Assembly (NCBI GenBank): GCA_937980625.1
Contig: CALJPJ010000050.1
Coordinates: forward strand, 1-8,424
Direction of reading: 5' to 3'
DNA: 8,424 nucleotides
Origin: an uncultured Bdellovibrionales bacterium
GTDB lineage: Bacteria > Bdellovibrionota > Bdellovibrionia > Bdellovibrionales > UBA1609
Shown here one piece after another: positions 1-5,825 of this stretch. The translations under genes and the position numbers were made by a program. How positions within the stretch are numbered: position 1 is the first letter of the stretch; each line of letters begins with the position of its first letter. The notes below the pieces were generated by a model. That model made no database searches. It was given only the letters and a program-made list of their open reading frames with translations, and had not been told where the DNA came from.

Positions 1-81
1 ACCGCCAAATGGACCACCACCAAACGGTCCGCCACCAATGCCTACTTGTCCGCCAATACCTATTTGTCCGCCTATTCCAAT
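1..81 (-). repeat. In-frame tandem repeats encoding a Gly-rich tail
   Basis: Three imperfect 18-bp units (64-81, 46-63, 28-45) encode IGIGGQ, IGIGGQ and VGIGGG. They are followed by units encoding GPFGG twice, running to the window edge. The unit copies differ mainly at third codon positions, which suggests selection on the protein repeat rather than recent slippage. The array may continue outside the window. Confidence 0.75.
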
Positions 82-1326
82 ATTTAAACCACCATTATTA
101 TAACCGGCAATGTTTCCGCCTGGTAAAAAACCTGGATTGAAAATACCACCACCATGAGGCGAATTATAAAACCCTTGTGGATAACCAAAAACGCTCCCTC
201 TTCCTCCTGGAAACTGAGCACCTCCAGCTAAAGCTGCAGCACCTAAAATGGAACCTAACATATTATTATTACCTGTTGCCATAGCACCACAGCCAAAAGC
301 TCCCCTTGCCATACCTGATTGGCTCGCTCCGTAAATACCTTGCAAAGCCATCATTCCACCAATGGCCCCAGCTACATTTGGACCAGGGTAACCTAACTCT
401 TTATTAGCATCAGTAACATACTTTACTCCTCGATAACCTATATAACCGGCAACAACAGGCATAATATACTTAGATACAAAATCGCCTACTTTAGGACAGT
501 CTCCCGTTGGACAATCTTTTCCTGCTTCAGTTCGCCCGGGTCTATTTATCTTATCTTCAGGGTATCTAATATCGTCTTCTAAATCTTCAATTGCATCTTC
601 TAAACGATCAATTTTATCTTGTTGAGCTTCCTCTTCTCTTAACAGGCTTTCATATTTTTTAAAATTTCTTCTACAACGATTTGATTTTTTTGTTCGGCCA
701 GAAGAGTAAGTTTTAGCCATATAATCTTTATCATCACACATGCCAGCAATACTGCCTTTTTTAATAAACTGATTACAGCTCGGGCAAATGGCGTTATTTT
801 CAGTTGGTGTACATGATTTTTTCTTTTGATTCTTTTTCTTTCGTTCTTCTTGAAGCTCTATTGTCCTTTTTGGTGATATTAATCCACCCTCACCTTCAAA
901 GTCCTCAGCAGAGACACCTTCACTTGCTGTTGAATCTGTCTGTGCATTTTGAGTTGAAGCACCAGAGCAATTTGCAGAGAATGAACTTGGGTCATCGTAG
1001 TATGCATATATAAAATCTAGCACTTGCTCAGACTGAGCCTCTTCTCTCATTCTATCTTCGTATTCATTAAGTTGCTCTTGAATAGAGCGCAATTTATCAT
1101 CTGCTAATTGAAGTTCATGATCTTTTTTCTGTAATCTGCGCTCATCTTTTGTGCCTTGATGATAAGTGGTCGGGTACGGGCAAGGTTGACTACCACCCCA
1201 AGCTCCTACCCCATGAAGTGATGCACTTAGGTGGCCATTACCATGAAAAGAATAACTCGCCCAAGCAGAGGGCATACCTAAACTAGAAAAGCTTGCAATT
1301 AATAAAGATAACACCATTGCTTTCAT
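1..1326 (-). CDS. Exported Cys/Gly-rich protein with charged helical segments (3' end beyond window)
   Basis: This reading frame is open for 442 codons from an ATG at 1326 to the left edge with no stop, so the C-terminus is missing. I do not recognise the family. Residues 1-23 look like a Sec signal peptide: a short basic start, a hydrophobic core and a likely cleavage after AWA. Residues about 58-100 and 220-260 are highly charged, heptad-like and probably helical or coiled-coil. Residues 155-170 are very basic (ERKKKNQKKK). Ten cysteines are visible (49, 120, 172, 181, 184, 197, 218, 272, 277, 346), including CPSC at 181-184 and CPTGDC at 272-277, which could form disulfides or bind metal. 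Residues 283-370 hold Gly/Ala-rich hydrophobic stretches resembling glycine zippers. The tail from about 370 is Gly/Pro/Phe/Asn-rich and ends in IGIGGQ-type and PFGGG repeats. A GGGAG element lies about 11 bases before the ATG. A periplasmic or surface role is inferred; the function is unknown. Confidence 0.82.
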   Translation of the reverse strand, partial: MKAMVLSLLIASFSSLGMPSAWASYSFHGNGHLSASLHGVGAWGGSQPCPYPTTYHQGTKDERRLQKKDHELQLADDKLRSIQEQLNEYEDRMREEAQSEQVLDFIYAYYDDPSSFSANCSGASTQNAQTDSTASEGVSAEDFEGEGGLISPKRTIELQEERKKKNQKKKSCTPTENNAICPSCNQFIKKGSIAGMCDDKDYMAKTYSSGRTKKSNRCRRNFKKYESLLREEEAQQDKIDRLEDAIEDLEDDIRYPEDKINRPGRTEAGKDCPTGDCPKVGDFVSKYIMPVVAGYIGYRGVKYVTDANKELGYPGPNVAGAIGGMMALQGIYGASQSGMARGAFGCGAMATGNNNMLGSILGAAALAGGAQFPGGRGSVFGYPQGFYNSPHGGGIFNPGFLPGGNIAGYNNGGLNIGIGGQIGIGGQVGIGGGPFGGGPFGG

Positions 1327-1374
1327 AAGCTGGTTCTCCCGTTTTTTCTCATCAAATATTTTTCGACACTTAGC

Positions 1375-1391
1375 AGGTTTAACTTAAACCT
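1375..1391. promoter_or_regulatory. 17-bp perfect odd palindrome, possible operator
   Basis: The sequence AGGTTTAA-C-TTAAACCT has perfect 8-bp arms around a single central base. It lies about 50 bases upstream of the ATG of the exported-protein gene, inside its likely leader or promoter. This is the form of a binding site for a dimeric repressor. No cognate regulator is visible in the window, so the role is inferred from shape and position only. Confidence 0.35.
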
Positions 1392-1514
1392 TTAGCCGGC
1401 AAACAAGACCTTAGTCATAATAATTAATTTTTATATAAACTTATTTAATTAAATATTCCCAATTTAAAACACAACAAAGTATTCCCACCCACCACCAATA
1501 GCTTAGACCAATTC

Positions 1515-1635
1515 CAATAAATAACTCCCTAAATTCTAAGCTTGTTTACATTATAATGCGCGGAGTTCTCCCGGAGGGAGCTGTTTGAGCACATTATGAT
1601 TTAAACAAGCTTAGAATTTAAGGGGTTATTTATTG
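1515..1635. repeat. 121-bp near-perfect inverted repeat (MITE-like or giant hairpin)
   Basis: Two 47-bp arms (1515-1561 and 1589-1635) are reverse complements at 42 of 47 positions. Both carry the core AAATTCTAAGCTTGTTTA or its complement. The 27-base centre has its own small stem, CTCCC (1568-1572) and GGGAG (1576-1580) around GGA. Weak similarity may continue outward: ACCAATAG at 1494-1501 against CTATTAGT at 1653-1660, with one mismatch. No clear target-site duplication was seen. It sits between divergent genes, so it is not placed as an ordinary terminator of either. It could be a miniature inverted-repeat element, a recombination product or a source of a structured RNA. Confidence 0.85.
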
Positions 1636-1841
1636 AAGTTTGTATTACCTACCTATTAGTCTGATCTGAGTCGCAACCTCAGTCCATTGAACGATTTCCT
1701 ATGTTTCTAACTCTTTCAGTCAAAATTAGCTTAAGGTCGAACCCTATATTTTATAGAAGAAATTTTACTTTGTATTTGTTATTATATAACAGCTGTGTTT
1801 CACGCATCTATAAAATATAATTTAGTACTGGAGTATAAACC

Positions 1842-2936
1842 TTGAGCAAAAAACATAAAATTTTATGCATTGATGATGAACAAGACATTGTCGATGCACT
1901 TTTTAGATTATTCAGAAAAGACTACGATGTCTTAACCGCAACTTCAGGAAGTGATGGTCTTCACTTACTAAACGATAATAAAGTCTCCCTAATTATTAGT
2001 GATCAAAAAATGCCAGGTATGAATGGCGTAGAAACTTTAAAAAAATCTATTGAAATTGATCCAAATTGCATGCGTATTTTACTTACCGGTTACACAGACA
2101 TTGAATCTGTTATTGAGTCTATTAATTCAGGTGAGGTTTATCGCTACATTACAAAACCTTGGGACCCTATTGATCTAGTTAATACGGTTAATAAGTCCAT
2201 TGAAAAATATGAAATTCGCTCTGAACTACAACAAAAAAATTTAGAGTTATCTAAAGCCAATAAAGAGCTTAAAATTCTAGACCAATCAAAAACACAATTT
2301 ATGTACCTTATCAACCATGAATTAAAAACGCCACTCACAGTAATTACTAGCTATACTGACCTACTAAAAGAAACTAAGATTGATGAGGAACAAAATAAGT
2401 TTATAAACCGTATACAAAAAAGCAATGATAAACTACAAAATATTGTTAATGATGTGCTCGACTTAATTAAAGCTGAAACAGGCATTCTGGAAGTTAATAA
2501 AATGACCATTTCAACTAATGACATAACTAGTAATATTTCTAAATTATTTGAAACACATCTAGATAAAAAATCATTAAAGTTAGATATTAAAGATTCAAAT
2601 TTAAGTATTAATTCAGATAAAAAAATTATACATAGTGTACTTACTAAAATTTTAGATAATGCAATTAAGTTTTCTCACAATCAAAGTAAAGTTATTCTTG
2701 AAGTTAAAGAGAATGAAAATAGCGCTGAGTTTGTAGTAATCAACAAAGGTGATGAGGTACAACCTGAGGTTATTGAAAATATTTTTAAACCATTTACACT
2801 TGATGAAAATATGCTCAATCACACAACAGGAATAGGCTTAGGGCTTAGCTTATCTCAAGCCTATTTAAAGTGCTTGAGTTCAACTTTACAAATTACATGT
2901 GATAAGGGTGAATTTAAAGCCTCATTTATCATATAA
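1842..2936 (+). CDS. Soluble receiver-histidine kinase (hybrid response regulator/sensor kinase)
   Basis: This 364-residue protein combines an N-terminal receiver domain with a histidine kinase core and has no signal peptide or membrane segment, so it should act in the cytoplasm. Receiver (about 5-122): acidic pair D11/D12, phospho-acceptor D54 in SDQKMPGM, T82 and K105 in ITKPWD. The run LTGYTDIESVIESINSGEVY is typical of the HupR/RpfG-like receiver class. A charged helical linker (122-150) leads to the dimerisation domain with phospho-acceptor H159 in NHELKTPL. The ATPase domain (about 255-364) has an N box at KILDNAIKFS, an F-box-like IFKPFT and a G2 box TGIGLGLSLS. The G1 box is atypical, NKGDEV instead of DxGxG. 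The start is TTG, chosen because GGAG (1830-1833) lies 8 bases upstream and the receiver begins immediately. The input to its receiver and its output partner are not encoded nearby. Confidence 0.9.
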   Translation: MSKKHKILCIDDEQDIVDALFRLFRKDYDVLTATSGSDGLHLLNDNKVSLIISDQKMPGMNGVETLKKSIEIDPNCMRILLTGYTDIESVIESINSGEVYRYITKPWDPIDLVNTVNKSIEKYEIRSELQQKNLELSKANKELKILDQSKTQFMYLINHELKTPLTVITSYTDLLKETKIDEEQNKFINRIQKSNDKLQNIVNDVLDLIKAETGILEVNKMTISTNDITSNISKLFETHLDKKSLKLDIKDSNLSINSDKKIIHSVLTKILDNAIKFSHNQSKVILEVKENENSAEFVVINKGDEVQPEVIENIFKPFTLDENMLNHTTGIGLGLSLSQAYLKCLSSTLQITCDKGEFKASFII

Positions 2937-3003
2937 GTTGATTATTGGACTCCTTGGTAATTTTATTTCTACAATAGGGCGTGTTGACGTTATTAATCAC
3001 CTA

Positions 3004-3303
3004 CTAGACATAACCCTTATACTTAATATGCTTAGATAAAACTGAACTTGTTTTTTCTTCATTATTTATATCTGTGACACCTATTTTTTGAACTTCTGCA
3101 TCTTTTGCTTCTTTGCTGATTGAAACCTTATCAAGCTGGGTTGGTGCAACACCTTTAATTGGAGCCATTTTAATCGACTGCTTGCCTTGAACAATCTTAC
3201 CTGTAAATGGATTATAAGAGCCAGGTCTCCGAGATGGACTTGCAGACAGATCAACAGTTGTTAATCGCGAGTTAGCTGGCAAAATTGAACTAAACTTCTT
3301 CAC
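3004..3303 (-). CDS. Small conserved-looking hypothetical protein, 99 aa
   Basis: I do not recognise this protein. With the start chosen here it begins KKFSSILPANSRLTTVDL after the initiator. It has a basic, Pro/Ser/Arg-rich segment (SPSRRPGSYNPFTGK), a middle rich in Lys and Pro, and a polar C-terminus. There is no signal peptide or membrane segment, and much of it is probably disordered. The stretch DKVSISKEAKDAEV resembles short V-S-I-S-x-E-A motifs in small flagellar proteins such as FlgM, but this is too short to assign. A longer frame opens at a TTG at 3333. I chose the GTG at 3303 because the purine-rich GGAGGAGAG (within 3311-3320) lies inside that longer frame and about 10 bases before the GTG. 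A good promoter lies just upstream, which supports this being a real gene. It is downstream of aspS on the same strand but appears to have its own promoter. Confidence 0.7.
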   Translation of the reverse strand: MKKFSSILPANSRLTTVDLSASPSRRPGSYNPFTGKIVQGKQSIKMAPIKGVAPTQLDKVSISKEAKDAEVQKIGVTDINNEEKTSSVLSKHIKYKGYV

Positions 3304-3310
3304 CGTTTGA

Positions 3311-3320
3311 TCTCTCCTCC
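3311..3320 (-). promoter_or_regulatory. Strong ribosome-binding site deciding the GTG start
   Basis: On the minus strand this reads GGAGGAGAGA, a near-ideal Shine-Dalgarno sequence. Its AGGAG part ends about 10 bases before the GTG at 3303. It falls within the coding part of the longer TTG-started frame, which argues against that upstream start. Confidence 0.65.
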
Positions 3321-3346
3321 ATGAGTACATCAAATTGATATCTCTT

Positions 3347-3376
3347 ATTATATCTCTTTTCGGTGCAGACTGTAGA
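3347..3376 (-). promoter_or_regulatory. Sigma-70-type promoter for the small minus-strand gene
   Basis: Read on the minus strand there is a perfect TATAAT (3347-3352). A TCTACA lies 18 bases upstream (3371-3376) and matches four of six bases of the -35 consensus. The predicted transcript would start near 3340 and give a leader of about 35 bases containing the strong ribosome-binding site. The -10 lies within a 12-bp tandem near-repeat, ATATCTCTTA at 3338 and ATATCTCTTT at 3350. Confidence 0.5.
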
Positions 3377-3467
3377 TTCTTTAGTCAAAAATAAATTTAT
3401 TTCTCAATTAAATACATTTTTTATAACTAACTAATTCAAAATAGAACAACTCGACAATTGACCATAG

Positions 3468-5273
3468 TTAACTTTGAACTTCTAAATTCTCTTTAGCTGA
3501 CTGACTTAATCGAATCCCTAAATCTAATAGTTGATCTAATTCAACTTTGCCTGGTGTTTCTGACATCAAACAAGTGGCTTTTGCAGTTTTGGGAAAGGCA
3601 ATCACATCTCTAATTGCATCTGTGCCACTTAAAATCATATTTAAACGATCAAATCCCCAAGCAAAACCACCATGCGGGGGAGTTCCATATTTTAATGCTT
3701 CCAAGAAAAATCCAAATTTTTCAGCACGCTCTTCGGGGCCAATAGCCAGTGCATCAAAAATATTATTTTGAATTTTTTGACTATGTATACGAATACTACC
3801 ACCACCTAACTCATAACCATTACAAACCAAGTCATAAGCCTTGGCTTTAACTTTGGCATAATTTTTTTCATCTTGGTTTAAAATAATTTCCATATCTTCA
3901 TCTACAGGCTGAGTGAATGGGTGATGCATAGCTACCCATCTTTTTTGTTCTGGCGAATAATCAAGCATCGGAAAATCAACGACCCAAACAAATTTATCTA
4001 CGGAGGTGTCCACTGCATTTAGCTCATTAGCTAGGTGTCCTCTTAACATCGATAGGGAGGCACAAGTGACCTTAAAGTCATCTGCAATAATAAACACACA
4101 TGAGTCATCACTGGCATTACACTTATTAAAAATTTTATCAAAGGTTTCTTTATTAATAAATTTACTAACTGGAGAATTATAACTATCTCCGTCTTTTTTG
4201 GCCCAAACTAAACCCTTTGCACCCATTTGCTTAACTAACTTAGTTAATTTATCTATTTTGCTTCTTGAAACTCCATCATAGCCAGGGACAGCCAAGGCTT
4301 TAATACTCCCACCTCTTGCTGAAACATCATCAAAAACTTTAAAACCAGTACTAGAAAGGGTTTCCGTGAGGTCAGTCAGTTCCCATGGAATTCTTAAATC
4401 TGGTTTGTCGCAACCATATTTATTCATAGCTTCATCATAAGTAATACGGGTGATGGGTTTTATATCTACACCCTTTAACTCTTTCCAAATAAACTTCAAC
4501 AAAGACTCATTCATAGCTAATACATCATCTGTATCAACAAAACTCATTTCTAAATCAATTTGAGTAAATTCAGGTTGCCGGTCAGCCCTTAAATCTTCAT
4601 CTCTAAAACATTTAACTATTTGAAAATACCTATCCATATTTCCAATCATTAACAACTGCTTTAAAGTTTGCGGGCTTTGTGGCAATGCATAAAAGTGACC
4701 TTGATTCACTCGTGAAGGAACTAAATAATCTCTCGCTCCTTCTGGAGTGCTTTTATATAAAACAGGTGTTTCAATTTCTAAAAAGTCCTGTGAGTCTAAA
4801 AAATTGCGAACAGCTTGCATCGATTTATGGCGCATAATTAAATTATTTTGTAATTTTTTAGACCTAAGATCTAAGTACCTATACTTCAGCCTCATCAGCT
4901 CTGAGACTTTCTCGTCACCAATTTGAATCGGTGGCGTTTCTGCTGAAGATAAAATTTCACAGGAAGTGGCTTCAATTTCAATAGCACCTGTGGGTATCTT
5001 TTTATTAACCATACCCTCTGGGCGAAGATTAACCTTACCTTCTAGGGCAATTACAAACTCACCTCTAAAATCTTTGGCCACACCTAACTCAGTTTTACTT
5101 GGGTCAAAAACAATTTGAACAATTCCAAAGCGATCTCTCAGGTCGATAAATACTAAGCCACCATGATCTCGTCGAGAGTCGACCCAGCCCATTAATACTA
5201 CCGTTTCTCCTGAGTTATCAGCATTTAGCTGCCCACAATAATGAGTTCTTTTTTTATCTATTACAAATGCCAT
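3468..5273 (-). CDS. aspS: Aspartyl-tRNA synthetase, bacterial type, probably non-discriminating
   Basis: This cytoplasmic class IIb synthetase charges tRNA with aspartate using ATP. At 601 residues it is close to the E. coli enzyme (590). In order it shows an OB-fold anticodon-binding domain (about 10-105) with WVDSRRDHGG and FIDLRDR; the catalytic core with ETPVL motif 1 (168-172); the QSPQ loop (199-202); and motif 2, FRDEDLRADRQPEFTQID (223-240). A bacterial GAD insertion domain (about 295-420) follows, and motif 3 is GFAWGFDRL (536-544). The anticodon-domain positions that separate the two enzyme types read H37 (RRDHGG) and G87 (RPEG), as in the Pseudomonas non-discriminating enzyme; E. 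coli has Leu and Asn there. Such enzymes also aspartylate tRNA-Asn and depend on GatCAB. The start is the ATG at 5273, because MAFVIDKKRTHYCGQL aligns with the usual N-terminus. The frame continues 21 codons upstream into promoter-like DNA. The ribosome-binding site is weak. Confidence 0.95.
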   Translation of the reverse strand: MAFVIDKKRTHYCGQLNADNSGETVVLMGWVDSRRDHGGLVFIDLRDRFGIVQIVFDPSKTELGVAKDFRGEFVIALEGKVNLRPEGMVNKKIPTGAIEIEATSCEILSSAETPPIQIGDEKVSELMRLKYRYLDLRSKKLQNNLIMRHKSMQAVRNFLDSQDFLEIETPVLYKSTPEGARDYLVPSRVNQGHFYALPQSPQTLKQLLMIGNMDRYFQIVKCFRDEDLRADRQPEFTQIDLEMSFVDTDDVLAMNESLLKFIWKELKGVDIKPITRITYDEAMNKYGCDKPDLRIPWELTDLTETLSSTGFKVFDDVSARGGSIKALAVPGYDGVSRSKIDKLTKLVKQMGAKGLVWAKKDGDSYNSPVSKFINKETFDKIFNKCNASDDSCVFIIADDFKVTCASLSMLRGHLANELNAVDTSVDKFVWVVDFPMLDYSPEQKRWVAMHHPFTQPVDEDMEIILNQDEKNYAKVKAKAYDLVCNGYELGGGSIRIHSQKIQNNIFDALAIGPEERAEKFGFFLEALKYGTPPHGGFAWGFDRLNMILSGTDAIRDVIAFPKTAKATCLMSETPGKVELDQLLDLGIRLSQSAKENLEVQS

Positions 5274-5298
5274 AACGTTCAAACCTACTCGCCGCCGC

Positions 5299-5323
5299 TT
5301 TATACCAACTAGTCTAAAGACTA
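5299..5323 (-). promoter_or_regulatory. Candidate aspS promoter with a palindrome in the spacer
   Basis: On the minus strand an extended -10, TGGTATAAA (TATAAA at 5299-5304), lies about 25 bases upstream of the aspS ATG. No good -35 is found at 16-18 bases. Instead an inverted repeat, TAGTCT/AGACTA around two bases (5310-5323), occupies the spacer. A TTGACT lies at 5331-5336, too far away for a normal spacer. The palindrome could be an operator overlapping the promoter. This is inferred from position only. Confidence 0.35.
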
Positions 5324-5415
5324 TGTTTTGAGTCAAAGAGCTAAATTAAATGAAAGCCAGTATAAAGGAAAAAAGAAAATAAATAAATATGAAAGAGCTT
5401 CCATAGTACTTATTT

Positions 5416-5431
5416 AGGCACTATAGATGCA
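5416..5431 (+). promoter_or_regulatory. Candidate sigma-54 (-24/-12) promoter
   Basis: AGGCAC-TATAG-ATGCA has the invariant GG (5417-5418) and GC (5429-5430) separated by exactly 10 bases. It otherwise fits TGGCAC-N5-TTGCA apart from one base in each element. It points at the small PHA-type gene and rpoH, with a predicted start near 5442 and a leader of about 65 bases. There is no visible enhancer site, and chance matches are possible in 230 bases of intergenic DNA. Confidence 0.3.
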
Positions 5432-5507
5432 TTGTATTAACTCAAATCGTAAAGGCAGCCACTAATTACATACTTGTTTTTATTACCATTTCGTTTTATT
5501 TTTACTT

Positions 5508-5813
5508 ATGCCAAAAGTTAAATTATCACATATAAGTAAAAATAGTCCCGAAGAGTGCTTTGCTAAAATTCAAAAACTCTTTGAAAACGACAAAGACATT
5601 CGTAAACTCGACGCCAATTTTTCATGCGAATTTGATGAAGACAATTTGTGTGGCAGCGCCAATAGTAAACAGTTTAAAGCTGAAATGGAAATTAACGACC
5701 ATTCTGATGGCTCTGAGGTAAACCTCGTGATCAGCTTGCCAATGCACCTCGCCCTTGCTAAGGGTATGGTTAAAACTATGTTAACTAAAAAACTCGAAAA
5801 ATACGTGGGCTAA
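5508..5813 (+). CDS. Polyhydroxyalkanoic acid system-type small protein (PF09650-like)
   Basis: This 101-residue soluble protein looks like the family annotated as putative polyhydroxyalkanoic acid system protein. Supporting features are an N-terminal VKLSHISKNSPEECFAKIQK helix region; a central beta-rich part with FSCEFDEDNLCG; FKAEMEINDH; and a C-terminal VNLVISLPMHLALAKGMVKT leading into a basic helix. The fold of that family is small and alpha/beta. Its biochemical role is poorly defined, and its link to PHA granules is by genomic association. No PHA synthase or phasin is in this window, so a PHA role here is not shown. The ATG at 5508 is chosen because the family motif begins at once. 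There is no recognisable Shine-Dalgarno before it (the upstream DNA is T-rich). It lies 12 bases upstream of rpoH, so the two are probably cotranscribed and perhaps translationally coupled. Confidence 0.7.
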   Translation: MPKVKLSHISKNSPEECFAKIQKLFENDKDIRKLDANFSCEFDEDNLCGSANSKQFKAEMEINDHSDGSEVNLVISLPMHLALAKGMVKTMLTKKLEKYVG

Positions 5814-5825
5814 ACTTGCAAAAAA

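Larger units (their letters stand above)
1327..1841. other. Divergent intergenic region, 515 bases
   Basis: This stretch separates the exported-protein gene (minus) from the receiver-kinase gene (plus), so it should hold promoters for both. I see no credible coding frame and no tRNA. It contains a 17-bp palindrome (1375-1391), a direct repeat TATTCCCA at 1454-1461 and 1480-1487, a 121-bp inverted repeat (1515-1635) and a small CTGAG/CTCAG hairpin (1666-1682). A weak sigma-70-like pair for the plus gene, TTTACT at 1764-1769 and TATAAC at 1785-1790, has only a 15-base spacer and is doubtful. No promoter for the minus gene stands out in this AT-rich DNA. Confidence 0.6.

Noticed and set aside
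1..81. CRISPR-like short repeats
   Set aside because: The repeat has an 18-bp period without spacers, is in frame, and encodes a Gly-rich protein tail.
804..1013. 69-codon plus-strand frame
   Set aside because: It lies wholly opposite the exported-protein gene, has no ribosome-binding site and has a low-complexity His/Leu/Ser composition. It is a shadow frame.
1362..1397. Sigma-28-type promoter for the exported-protein gene (TAAAGGTT on the minus strand)
   Set aside because: The -35-like part fits, but the downstream GCTAAGTG is a poor match to GCCGATAA, and the TAAAGGTT overlaps the palindrome.
1721..1760. tRNA T-arm-like sequence (GGTCGAACC)
   Set aside because: No acceptor, D or anticodon arms can be paired around it. 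It is only a short self-complementary string.
2144..2338. 64-codon minus-strand frame
   Set aside because: It is antisense to the conserved receiver-kinase domains and has no independent coding evidence.
2937..3003. Bidirectional terminator between the receiver-kinase gene and the small gene
   Set aside because: No stable stem with a T tract could be found on either strand.
3389..3402. AAATAAATTTATTT palindrome as a terminator of aspS
   Set aside because: It is AT-only with no loop or GC stem, and is expected by chance in this composition.
3547..3771. 74-codon plus-strand frame
   Set aside because: It is antisense to the aspS motif 3 region and reflects the codon pattern of that gene.
5274..5336. 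N-terminal extension of aspS by 21 codons
   Set aside because: The extension falls in the putative promoter. The family N-terminus aligns with the ATG at 5273.
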